Positions 18,025 through 26,360 of a stretch of DNA of 64,000 bases are shown here, in pieces. The notes under the pieces were generated by a model. That model saw nothing but the letters and a program-made list of their open reading frames with translations. It was not told the DNA's origin and did no database searches. The position numbers were made by a program, and so were the translations under genes. How positions within the stretch are numbered: the stretch's first letter is position 1; each line of letters starts with the position of its first letter. The stretch comes from Xenorhabdus japonica (GTDB taxonomy: Bacteria; Pseudomonadota; Gammaproteobacteria; Enterobacterales; Enterobacteriaceae): assembly GCF_900115195.1 (NCBI RefSeq), contig NZ_FOVO01000015.1:1-64000 (forward strand), written 5' to 3'.

Positions 18025-18635
18025 ACAATTTCACGATACCAGCGAGGATGATGTTTTTTCGCCCAGCCACGTGTTACCCAACCTTCTACCATTGCCCGCA
18101 CTGATCCCTTCACCCAAAACGCAGCATAGGCATGAATAATAATAGTCAGGATCAGACCAATCGCTGCCAGTGAATGAACCAGTAAAGCAATTCGGATCAA
18201 TGGAATAGGGAAATACTCTGCAAAGTAAGGGCGCCAGATAATGATTCCACTGAGCAACAACAGAAACAGGCAGACACTCACTAACCAGTAAATCCCTTTC
18301 TGACCGAGGTTGTACTGCCCTGTGTCCCCCGCTTCTTCATTACGCAGCACTTTGTGAATATTCTTCGCCCATTCGATGTCATTCCTGTCAATCAGGTTAT
18401 GTTTGAAATACCTGAAAAACATAAAGACAAACAGGAAGAACATCACCGAACCTGCAAATGGATGTAGTATCCGTGAGAGCTGTGGTGTACCAAAGATATT
18501 CATCATCCAGTTCAGAGAAGGAAAGAAAAATCCCAATCCGCTGATGGCAGTAAACAGGAAACAAATCACAACCGCCCAATGATTGATTCGTTCAACCGGA
18601 GAGTGGCGAATAATGACATCGTTACGCTTTTTCAT
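17994..18635 (-). CDS. fdoI: FdoI, formate dehydrogenase cytochrome b556 subunit
   Basis: 213 residues with four membrane helices. Histidine haem ligands sit in ERINHW, RILHPF and [14 protein letters not shown], as in E. coli FdoI/FdnI. It anchors the FdoGH dimer in the inner membrane and passes electrons from formate to menaquinone or ubiquinone. The C-terminal [19 protein letters not shown] is typical. It overlaps fdoH by 4 bases (ATGA), so translation is coupled. Confidence 0.95.
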   Translation of the reverse strand: MKKRNDVIIRHSPVERINHWAVVICFLFTAISGLGFFFPSLNWMMNIFGTPQLSRILHPFAGSVMFFLFVFMFFRYFKHNLIDRNDIEWAKNIHKVLRNEEAGDTGQYNLGQKGIYWLVSVCLFLLLLSGIIIWRPYFAEYFPIPLIRIALLVHSLAAIGLILTIIIHAYAAFWVKGSVRAMVEGWVTRGWAKKHHPRWYREIVKQERQKEKK

Positions 18636-19558
18636 TTCTTCACCTCCTCATTGTTTGCATTGTTCGAATCAATATCATTAAGTGCGCTCTCTTCCTCTTC
18701 TTTGGAAACTCGGTTCGGCCCAATACCCACATAATGGAAAATAGAAGCAGCAAAAGTAGCGGCAAAACCAATCGCGGCCAATGGCTTCCAAATACCTTTC
18801 CAAAAGGTGACAGTCGGGCTGATGCCAGGATTATCCGGCAACCCATGATAGAGCTGAGGTTTGTTGGCATGGTGCAGCACATACATAACATGAGTTCCGC
18901 CTACACCTTCGGGATCGTACAAACCCGCATTTTCATAGCCTCGCCCGTTAAGTTCCTCAACCCGCTCTGCCGCCAGTGCTTTCATATCCTGTTTGCTGCC
19001 AAAATGAATCGCACCCGTTGGGCAAGTTTTCACACAGGCCGGTTCCTGCCCTACACCAACACGGTCAACACACAGAGTACATTTGTAGACGCGATTATCT
19101 TCTTTGTTGATACGCGGCACATTGAATGGACAGCCTGCAATGCAATAGCCGCAGCCAATGCAGTGTTCTGACTGAAAATCAACGATGCCATTGGCATACT
19201 GAATAATCGCCCCTTCCGCCGGGCAGGCTTTCAAGCAACCCGGATCAGCACAGTGCATGCAGCCATCCTTGCGGATCAACCATTCCAGCTTGCCATTCTC
19301 CTCCACTTCGGAAAATCGCATCACCGTCCATGATTTCGCCGTCAGATCAGCAGGATTGTCATAAACACCAACGTTGTATCCAATTTCATCGCGGATGTCG
19401 TTCCATTCTGAACATGCCACCTGACACGCTTTACAGCCGATACAGGTTGTCACATCGATCAGCTTTGCTACCTCTTGCTGGTGATCCCGCACACGAGGCG
19501 CGGGAGTCAGTGAATTGGTGGCAGATCGACGAATAATGTCCTGAGATTGCAATGACAT
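18632..19558 (-). CDS. fdoH: FdoH, formate dehydrogenase iron-sulfur beta subunit
   Basis: 308 residues. Four ferredoxin-like cysteine clusters are visible ([43 protein letters not shown]...CVKTC), carrying four [4Fe-4S] centres between the FdoG active site and the FdoI haems. A C-terminal membrane helix ([18 protein letters not shown]) anchors it. The tail after it is longer and more acidic than I remember for E. coli. It lies between fdoG (12 bases upstream) and fdoI (4-base overlap). Confidence 0.95.
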   Translation of the reverse strand: MSLQSQDIIRRSATNSLTPAPRVRDHQQEVAKLIDVTTCIGCKACQVACSEWNDIRDEIGYNVGVYDNPADLTAKSWTVMRFSEVEENGKLEWLIRKDGCMHCADPGCLKACPAEGAIIQYANGIVDFQSEHCIGCGYCIAGCPFNVPRINKEDNRVYKCTLCVDRVGVGQEPACVKTCPTGAIHFGSKQDMKALAAERVEELNGRGYENAGLYDPEGVGGTHVMYVLHHANKPQLYHGLPDNPGISPTVTFWKGIWKPLAAIGFAATFAASIFHYVGIGPNRVSKEEEESALNDIDSNNANNEEVKK

Positions 19559-19570
19559 GATTTTTCTCCT

Positions 19571-22500
19571 CTACACCTTTTCCACATTAACCAGAAACGC
19601 TTTGAATTCCGGTGTTTGCGTATTGGCATCACCGACAAACGGCGTCAGTGTATTCGCCAGGAACCCTTTCTTCGCCGCGCCTTCAAAGCCCCAGTGAATT
19701 GGAATACCGATGGTGTCCACTTCACGGCCGTGAACATTCAAGGTACGAATACGTTTCGTCACTACCGCTTTGGCCTTGATATAGCCACGATTAGAGCTGA
19801 CTTTGACGGTATCGCCCTGTTTGATGCCTTTCTCTGCCGCCAACCGTTCACCAATTTCCACAAACTGCTCTGGTTGAGCAATAGCGTTCAGCAACGCATG
19901 TTTTGTCCAGAAATGGAAATGTTCGGTCAGGCGGTAAGTGGTTCCCACATAAGGAAACTTATCCGCCTTGCCCATTGCTTCAAAATCGCTTTTGAATACC
20001 CGGGCAGCCGGATTGGAAACCACATTCGGATGCAGCGGGTTGGTTCCCAACGGAGTTTCAAATGGTTCGTAATGCTCAGGGAACGGCCCTTCTGCCATTT
20101 TGTCGATGGCAAACAGACGTCCCATACCTTCTGGCTGCATGATAAATGGCCCTACATCCGTTCCAGGAGCCGCATTGCTGTAATCAGGAATATCCACCCC
20201 GCTCCATTTATCGCCATCCCATGCAATCAATTGGCGTTTAGGGTCCCACGGATTGCCCTGTGGATCGGCAGACGCACGGTTATACAGAATGCGGCGATTC
20301 AATGGCCACGCCCATGCCCAACCCAGTGTATTACCGATGCCAGATGGATCAGCATTATCGCGGCGTGCCATCTGGTTACCTTCCGGTGTCCAGCTTCCGG
20401 CGAAAATCCAGCAACCACTGGCGGTTGTGCCATCATCACGCAATTGGGCGAAAGAGGATAATTGCTGACCTTTTTTCACCAACATATTGCCGCTAGCATC
20501 CAGCAAGTCAGACAAAGCGCGACCGTTATTTTCCTGTGCCACCTCTTCCGGTGTTGGAGCATCCGGATTAAAGTAATCCCATGTCATGCTTAACACTTGT
20601 TCTGGTGCCGCACCACCTTCCTCGCGATACAGATCACGCAATCGCTTGAAGATGCCCGACAAAATTTCACCATCCCCAATCGCTTCCCCTGGTGCATCCG
20701 CACCTTTCCAGTGCCATTGCAGCCAGCGGGCTGAATTGACTATCGAGCCATTTTCTTCCGCAAAACAGCAGCATGGCAGACGGAAGACTTCGGTCTGGAT
20801 AGTTGCAGGATCAACATCGTTAAATTCACCATGATTTTGCCAGAATGACGAGGTTTCAGTACTGAGAGGATCAACCGTGACCAAGAATTTCAGTTTCGAT
20901 AACGCAGCAACAACTTTATTCTTGTTCGGGAATGACGCTATCGGGTTGAAGCCCTGACAGATATAGCCATTGACTTCCCCTTTCGACATCATTTCAAAAT
21001 ATTGCAGGACATCGTAAGGTTTATCCCACTTCGGCAACAGATCAAAACCCCAATCATTCTCTTTACGGGCATTATCACCATAGAAACTCTTCATCAGGCT
21101 GACAAAGAACTTCGGATAATTTCCCCAATAATTAACCTGCCCTGAAACGGTGGCTTTTGGTGTATTGGCCTGCAAATAGGTTTGCAAATCGGTCTGTTTT
21201 TCCGATGGCAGGGAGAGATAGCCCGGCAGGCTCTGGGACAGTAATCCCAAATCGGTCAGTCCCTGAATATTGGAGTGACCGCGCAGCGCGTTAATGCCAC
21301 CCCCAGCCATGCCCATATTGCCGAGCAGCAACTGGATCATCGCCATCGTGCGGATATTCTGCGCGCCAGTGGAGTGTTGCGTCCAACCCAGTGCATACAG
21401 GAAAGAAGTGGTTTTATCTTTCGCACTGGTTTCAGCCAGATATTCACACACCTTGAGGAAATCTGCCTTTGGTGTACCACAAATATCGGTCACGACATCC
21501 GGAGTATAACGGCTGACGTGAACCTTCAACAGATTCCAGACACAACGTGGATGGGTCAGAGTTTTATCACGTTTGGCGAAACCATTTTCATCCAACTCAT
21601 AATTCCATGTCGTTTTATCGTACTTACGATTTTCAGCATCATAACCGCTGAACAGGCCATCATCGAACGAGAAATCTTCCCGCACAATCAGGCTGGCATT
21701 GGTGTAAGCCTCAACATATTCACGGTTAATTTTTTCATTGGTCATCAGGTATAAAATCACACCTGATAGAAAAACAATATCTGTACCGGAACGGATAGGC
21801 GTATAGAAATCCGCCACGGATGCCGTACGGGTAAAACGGGGATCGATAACAATCAGTTTGGCCTTGTTGTGAATTTTGGCTTCCATCGCCCAACGGAAAC
21901 CGACAGGATGTGTCTCAGCAGCATTCCCGCCCATCACGACAATCAAGTTCGCATTCTTAATATCCACCCAGTGGTTGGTCATCGCACCGCGACCAAATGT
22001 TGGAGCAAGACTTGCTACCGTTGGTCCGTGTCAGACACGCGCCTGGTTGTCTACGGCAAGCATGCCGAGAGCGCGACTAAATTTCTGCGATAAAAAACCG
22101 GTTTCGTTACTGGCCGCAGAAGCACACAACATGCCCGTGGTCAGCCAACGGTTAACCGTCACACCATCTTGATTGGTTTTAACGAAATTGGCATCGCGGT
22201 CTTGTTTCATCAATCTCGCTATGCGATTGAAGGCTTCATTCCAGCTTATTCGCTGCCATTGATTGGAGCCGGGGGCACGATATTCCGGATAGTGCAGACG
22301 ATTTTTGCTGTGAATAAAATCCACCAAACCAGCCCCTTTAGGGCATAGTGCACCACGGTTTACAGGATGATCCGAGTCTCCTTCAATATGAAAAATCGTA
22401 GATTTGGCATTTTTGGCACCATCACCGAGGCTGTACATCAATAATCCACAACCGACAGAGCAGTATGTGCAGGTATTTCGGGTTTCACGCGCACGCAGCA

Positions 22501-22618
22501 ATTTGTAGTTACGTGTTTGTGCAATCGCGGCGGTTGGGACAAACCCCAGCGCGGCTGCCGTCGTACCTGCCATACCGCCAGCGCAGATCTTAAAGAACTT
22601 TCTTCTGCTGACTTACAT
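19571..22618 (-). CDS. fdoG: FdoG, formate dehydrogenase-O catalytic subunit (selenoprotein) with an ochre second codon
   Basis: The full frame is 1015 codons, matching E. coli FdoG (1016). It oxidises formate to CO2 in the periplasm using Mo-bisMGD, a [4Fe-4S] cluster (CTYCSVGC) and selenocysteine. Sec is codon 196, TGA at 22033-22031, followed by a SECIS hairpin. The best start is the ATG at 22618 with AAGGAG 8 bases ahead, and SRRKFFK (twin-arginine signal) follows from codon 4. But codon 2 is TAA, where E. coli has CAG (Gln). The next ATG (22573, codon 16) lies after the twin arginines, so re-initiation would lose Tat export. The gene is otherwise intact, so this is either a recent nonsense mutation, a suppressed stop or a base error. 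Confidence 0.88.
22002..22033 (-). promoter_or_regulatory. SECIS element for the fdoG selenocysteine UGA
   Basis: Right after the TGA (22033-22031) the minus strand folds as in the E. coli fdnG/fdhF SECIS: apical stem GG-AGC / GCT-CC (22019-22002), a bulged U after GG, and a loop containing AGUCU (E. coli GGUCU). The spacing from UGA to the apical loop matches. SelB binds the bulge and loop. Confidence 0.88.
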
Positions 22619-22789
22619 GGGGGATCTCCTTACTCACATTGCTTATTAACACTTGCTTCTTATCAAGATTTTCTTGGGTGATAAAACAACATTTGGTAAT
22701 AATTTGATGAATCATTTTTGATTCTGGGCACTGTCTGCTATAAATCCACACAAACAGTATTATGAATCAATCTATCGGGGAATTCACTA

Positions 22790-23635
22790 ATGGATGATGC
22801 AAGGTCAGAAAATGAGTTAACCATGGAAGGAATCAACGGTGCTTTCCGTATCAATGTGCAACAAAAAAACGCAAAACAAAGCAAACAGTTAAGCAGAGCA
22901 AAGCTGGATTGGGTAGCCGAAGAAGTTCCTGTCGCATTGGTTTATAACGGTATTTCCCATGTCGTGATGATGACCAGCCCGAAGGATCTCGACTATTTCG
23001 CCATCGGGTTTTCATTGTCGGAAGGGATTATCGCGTCTCCACAGGAAATTCGGGGCATTGATTCGATAGTCAGCAGTCATGGCGGCATTGAATTGCATAT
23101 TGAACTTTCCAACCGCCGTTTTGCCAGATTAAAAGAACGCCGACGTAATATGGCAGGAAGAACTGGCTGCGGTATCTGCGGCACTGAGCAACTGACAGAG
23201 ATCTTTCGCCCAATTACACCCCTGCCTTTCACCCAAACCTTTTCCCTCTCTCACCTTGATACTGCACTTGCCCAATTACCGCGTGTTCAAGACATCGGTT
23301 CACTTACTGGCTGTACCCACGCGGCGGGTTGGATTGCCCCTGAGGGGGAATTGCTTGGTGGTTGTGAAGATGTCGGCCGCCATGTTGCGTTGGATAAGTT
23401 ACTGGGAATGCGAGCCAAAACGGGTTGGCAGCAAGGCGCTGTGTTGGTTTCCAGCCGCGCCAGTTATGAAATGGTGCAAAAATCAGCTAATTGTGGCTCA
23501 GAAATTTTATTTGCCGTTTCTGCTGCAACCTCGCTCGCCATTGAAGTCGCACAGAAATGCAATCTAACGTTGGTCGGGTTTTGTAAGCCGGGACGGGCAA
23601 CCGTGTATACCCATCCACAGCGAATTTTGGATTAA
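22790..23635 (+). CDS. fdhD: FdhD, sulfurtransferase for formate dehydrogenase
   Basis: 281 residues, divergent from fdoGHI. The CGICG motif (conserved cysteine pair that carries persulfide from IscS to the Mo-bisMGD cofactor) is present, as are [12 protein letters not shown] and GCTHAAG...[13 protein letters not shown]. FdhD sulfurates the cofactor before insertion into FdoG. GGGGA lies 8 bases before the ATG. All other genes for FDH-O maturation in the window (fdhE, selA, selB, fdhD) are intact. Confidence 0.95.
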   Translation: MDDARSENELTMEGINGAFRINVQQKNAKQSKQLSRAKLDWVAEEVPVALVYNGISHVVMMTSPKDLDYFAIGFSLSEGIIASPQEIRGIDSIVSSHGGIELHIELSNRRFARLKERRRNMAGRTGCGICGTEQLTEIFRPITPLPFTQTFSLSHLDTALAQLPRVQDIGSLTGCTHAAGWIAPEGELLGGCEDVGRHVALDKLLGMRAKTGWQQGAVLVSSRASYEMVQKSANCGSEILFAVSAATSLAIEVAQKCNLTLVGFCKPGRATVYTHPQRILD

Positions 23636-23993
23636 TCAAGGCCGTGATACATCCACAGATTTGGCTCAATGTAATAAATTTAATTACATAAGAAACTATT
23701 TTAAAAATAATTGTATTGTTAGTAACAAAATAACTTCTGTAAATTAAATCGACTTACCTCACATTTCCAACAAAAAAGCAAATAACTCAGATTTCCCTAA
23801 AAAACAAGAAAATAAGTAAAATTCAATAAATTAGATAAAAATAATATCTGATAAACCCTACAAAAACAGAAACAAATAGAAATAATTATCATTTACATTA
23901 TCATTTGATCGGTGTACGTTTTCCACGCGCAATAAATCAGGCCGTTTTTATGATTGGGTAACGAGGGATCCCCCATTCCAAACGAGGATAATG
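23636..23993. other. AT-rich leader region upstream of the haem-uptake locus
   Basis: About 355 AT-rich bases between fdhD and hrpC. Apart from the Fur-box-like site at 23881-23907 I see no gene or strong terminator. Confidence 0.5.
23881..23907. promoter_or_regulatory. Candidate Fur box upstream of hrpC
   Basis: On the minus strand AAATGATAATG and AAATGATAATT repeat 12 bases apart, each holding GATAAT, the unit of the Fur consensus. It lies about 85 bases before hrpC. Iron repression is expected for a haem-acquisition locus. Confidence 0.6.
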
Positions 23994-24734
23994 ATGAAAA
24001 AAATTAAGGTATTAGTCGCCGCTTTAGCCACATTGGGATTCATGGCACAAGCTCAGGCAGCAGTTGGATTTGGTCAGAGTCAGATAGATACTACACCACA
24101 CATTCAGGTAGGTGAAACTAAACCCGGCTCAGGCCCACACGGCGGCAAAGGTGGTGAACCTGGTATTGGTGTCAGTTCCGTTTATGGTGGTCAAATCACG
24201 GGCTTTGCCGGTTTGACTCGCATGGCACCTGCTGACAACAATGGTATTCATAATATCTCAATGGCAGGCGCACCCGGCTCTCACGGCGGTATGGGGGTAT
24301 TCCATTTCAGTAAAGTTGCCAATGCAGATGTTTACTTTGGTGAATGGTCTCAAACGGGTAAAGCATCGGATAGCACTCACACCGCTTATTATGCAGGCAA
24401 GGATGTCACCACCAATATTCCAACCGACGGTACAGCAACTTATACGGTGGCAGGTATTAACCAATACAGCGGTGACAATGCGCTGTCCGGTACATTTACC
24501 GCAGATTTTGGTGAGAAAACGCTGGTTGGTTCACTGGCAAATGCGGCGATGACGATAAATATTGATGCTGATATCTATTCTGATGCCAAGTTTGAGGGCG
24601 ACGCCAAGATCGGTGATCTTAAGGGGGCAACTCAAGGTCATTTCTTTGGTGATAGTGCCGCCAGTCTGGCTGGATATGCCACATTTGATGGTGACCACTC
24701 CAAAGATACCGCTTTTGGTGGTTCTAAACAGTAA
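23994..24734 (+). CDS. hrpC: HrpC, hemophilin-type secreted haem-binding protein
   Basis: 246 residues starting MKKIKVLVAALATLGFMAQA with cleavage likely after AQA. The ATG at 23994 gives better spacing to GAGG than the one at 23991. The mature N-terminus is Gly/Pro/His-rich (GPHGGKGGEPG). The C-terminal half is repetitive beta structure (GTFTADFGEKTLVGSL, FFGDSAASLAGYATF) as in TbpB-like barrels of Slam/T11SS substrates. Hemophilins are secreted, capture haem and hand it to a TonB-dependent receptor. The next gene is the matching T11SS exporter, then receptor and TonB, as in the Xenorhabdus nematophila hrp locus. A strong terminator follows, probably letting hrpC be made in excess over downstream genes. 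Confidence 0.85.
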   Translation: MKKIKVLVAALATLGFMAQAQAAVGFGQSQIDTTPHIQVGETKPGSGPHGGKGGEPGIGVSSVYGGQITGFAGLTRMAPADNNGIHNISMAGAPGSHGGMGVFHFSKVANADVYFGEWSQTGKASDSTHTAYYAGKDVTTNIPTDGTATYTVAGINQYSGDNALSGTFTADFGEKTLVGSLANAAMTINIDADIYSDAKFEGDAKIGDLKGATQGHFFGDSAASLAGYATFDGDHSKDTAFGGSKQ

Positions 24735-24746
24735 TCATTAATTTTT

Positions 24747-24786
24747 CAGAGAACAGTGCCAAAAATGGCACTGTTCTCTGTTTTTT
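24747..24786 (+). terminator. Strong terminator after hrpC
   Basis: A 15-bp stem CAGAGAACAGTGCCA / TGGCACTGTTCTCTG with loop AAAA, then six Ts. It sits between the substrate gene and its exporter and may attenuate transcription. Confidence 0.9.
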
Positions 24787-24827
24787 ATTTATTTCCAATA
24801 ACGTGAGCTTTTTGGTCTGGTTTCCCG

Positions 24828-26300
24828 ATGTCTGACAATAGAACAACGCCAATATTATCAGCGGCACTGATGGCTCTAAGCCTCTCTCTGCCCGTTTATG
24901 CCGATGAAGATACTCCACGAAAAATCTGGCAGGAAGCACAACATAACCAACAGAAAAATGAAACCAATCTGATTACACCAGATCCTGTTTTCATTGGAAA
25001 TGACGCTTCACTGATTGTGATTAATGGGCAAACATTTCAGGTTGAAAATAATATTGATGATATCGGTCAGGCTTTATTCCTTGCCATTAACCACCAGCAG
25101 TGGCCGGACGTCAAACGCTTTCTGGCGGCTTACCAGAAACTGCCGGGGCATGATGTTATGTTGGTCAATTTTGCCCAAGGCGGATTGGCACGTCTTGAGG
25201 GAGACTTAGATCTCGCTGCCTATCATTATCAACAGATTCTGAATCAACAATCCGATTTTCCCCGTATTAAATTGGAACTGGCCCGTGTTTATTTTGAGGA
25301 TCATAAGAATCGGGAAGCTAAGCAACTCTTTGCTGGATTGAATGAAGAAAAGCAGTTACCCGAAGCCGTTTTGAGAAACATTAACAGCTACCTGGAAGCG
25401 ATAGAACTGAGAAATGGTTGGCGCGGCTCTTTTTCGGCGGGTTATGCCTATAACGATAATGTGAATATGTCTCCCAATCAGGAGCCCAGTTGTCAGAAAT
25501 ACATAGGGGAAAAATGCTTCGAGTCCCGGAACGTACCCAAAGCCATAAAAGCATGGGGCATGTCTTATGATGCAACATTAAGCCGACGCTACCAGCTTGT
25601 TGGTCATCATGGCATTTTTGGCCGCAGCCTGATTTATGGCGAAAATTATCGTGATCACCATGATGAGAACGAAAATACGTTCCTGATGGTCGGCGGATAC
25701 AGCTATAAAAGCAGAAGTCACAATTTCTCCTTTGGTCCTCTGTTTGAATATAAACAACGTGCAGGTGATACCTACTACCACGCCACCGGTGCCAAAACAG
25801 AATGGCGATGGATATTCACTCCCCAAACCGCTCTGAATGTTGAACTTGAACATAAAAAACTACGCCATCAGCAGAATCTCCGTCGGAAAGATGGTGCTCT
25901 TTCCTCAACTTATCTCACTCTCTCCCATGCCATCAGCAAAGATTTTGTTCTGTTTGGCGGTGGCGATTGGTTATATCGGGACAATGACCAATATCCCGTG
26001 GATCGCTATCAGCAATGGGGCGTTCGGGCAGGCATCGCCGGACAACTCTATCCCGGTATTAATAGTTCGCTATTTGCCACGCTGAAGGAACGGCGCTTTG
26101 GGGCCTACTTAGCATCATGGGATACCAGACGTCAGGATACAGAGCAGATCTATACCGCCGGCATTAAAATCCCTGCTGCTGAAATATGGGGAATGACACC
26201 TTCTTTCACTTTCCGCCACCGACGCAATCACAGCAATGTGGATTGGTTGTACAGCTATAACAAAAACGAAGTGCTGGTAAGGCTGGAAAAGTATTTTTAA
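24828..26300 (+). CDS. hrpB: HrpB, type 11 secretion (Slam/DUF560) outer-membrane protein
   Basis: 490 residues. A signal peptide (ALMALSLSLPVYA) is followed by a TPR-like periplasmic region (residues ~75-190, including AYHYQQILNQQSDFPRIKLELARVYF) and a C-terminal 14-strand-type beta barrel ending in VLVRLEKYF with a terminal aromatic. This is the DUF560/Slam layout. These proteins move hemophilin-like or lipoprotein substrates across the outer membrane. The gene lies between its predicted substrate hrpC and the receptor hrpA. Confidence 0.85.
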   Translation: MSDNRTTPILSAALMALSLSLPVYADEDTPRKIWQEAQHNQQKNETNLITPDPVFIGNDASLIVINGQTFQVENNIDDIGQALFLAINHQQWPDVKRFLAAYQKLPGHDVMLVNFAQGGLARLEGDLDLAAYHYQQILNQQSDFPRIKLELARVYFEDHKNREAKQLFAGLNEEKQLPEAVLRNINSYLEAIELRNGWRGSFSAGYAYNDNVNMSPNQEPSCQKYIGEKCFESRNVPKAIKAWGMSYDATLSRRYQLVGHHGIFGRSLIYGENYRDHHDENENTFLMVGGYSYKSRSHNFSFGPLFEYKQRAGDTYYHATGAKTEWRWIFTPQTALNVELEHKKLRHQQNLRRKDGALSSTYLTLSHAISKDFVLFGGGDWLYRDNDQYPVDRYQQWGVRAGIAGQLYPGINSSLFATLKERRFGAYLASWDTRRQDTEQIYTAGIKIPAAEIWGMTPSFTFRHRRNHSNVDWLYSYNKNEVLVRLEKYF

Positions 26301-26360
26301 TCAAAATCTGATGATTTTTTATTTTTGATGATAATCGATAAATTGAGGCGAGGGATATCA

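Noticed and set aside
22031-22033. fdoG broken by a TGA
   Set aside because: This TGA is the selenocysteine codon 196 with a proper SECIS hairpin; the real problem is the TAA at codon 2.
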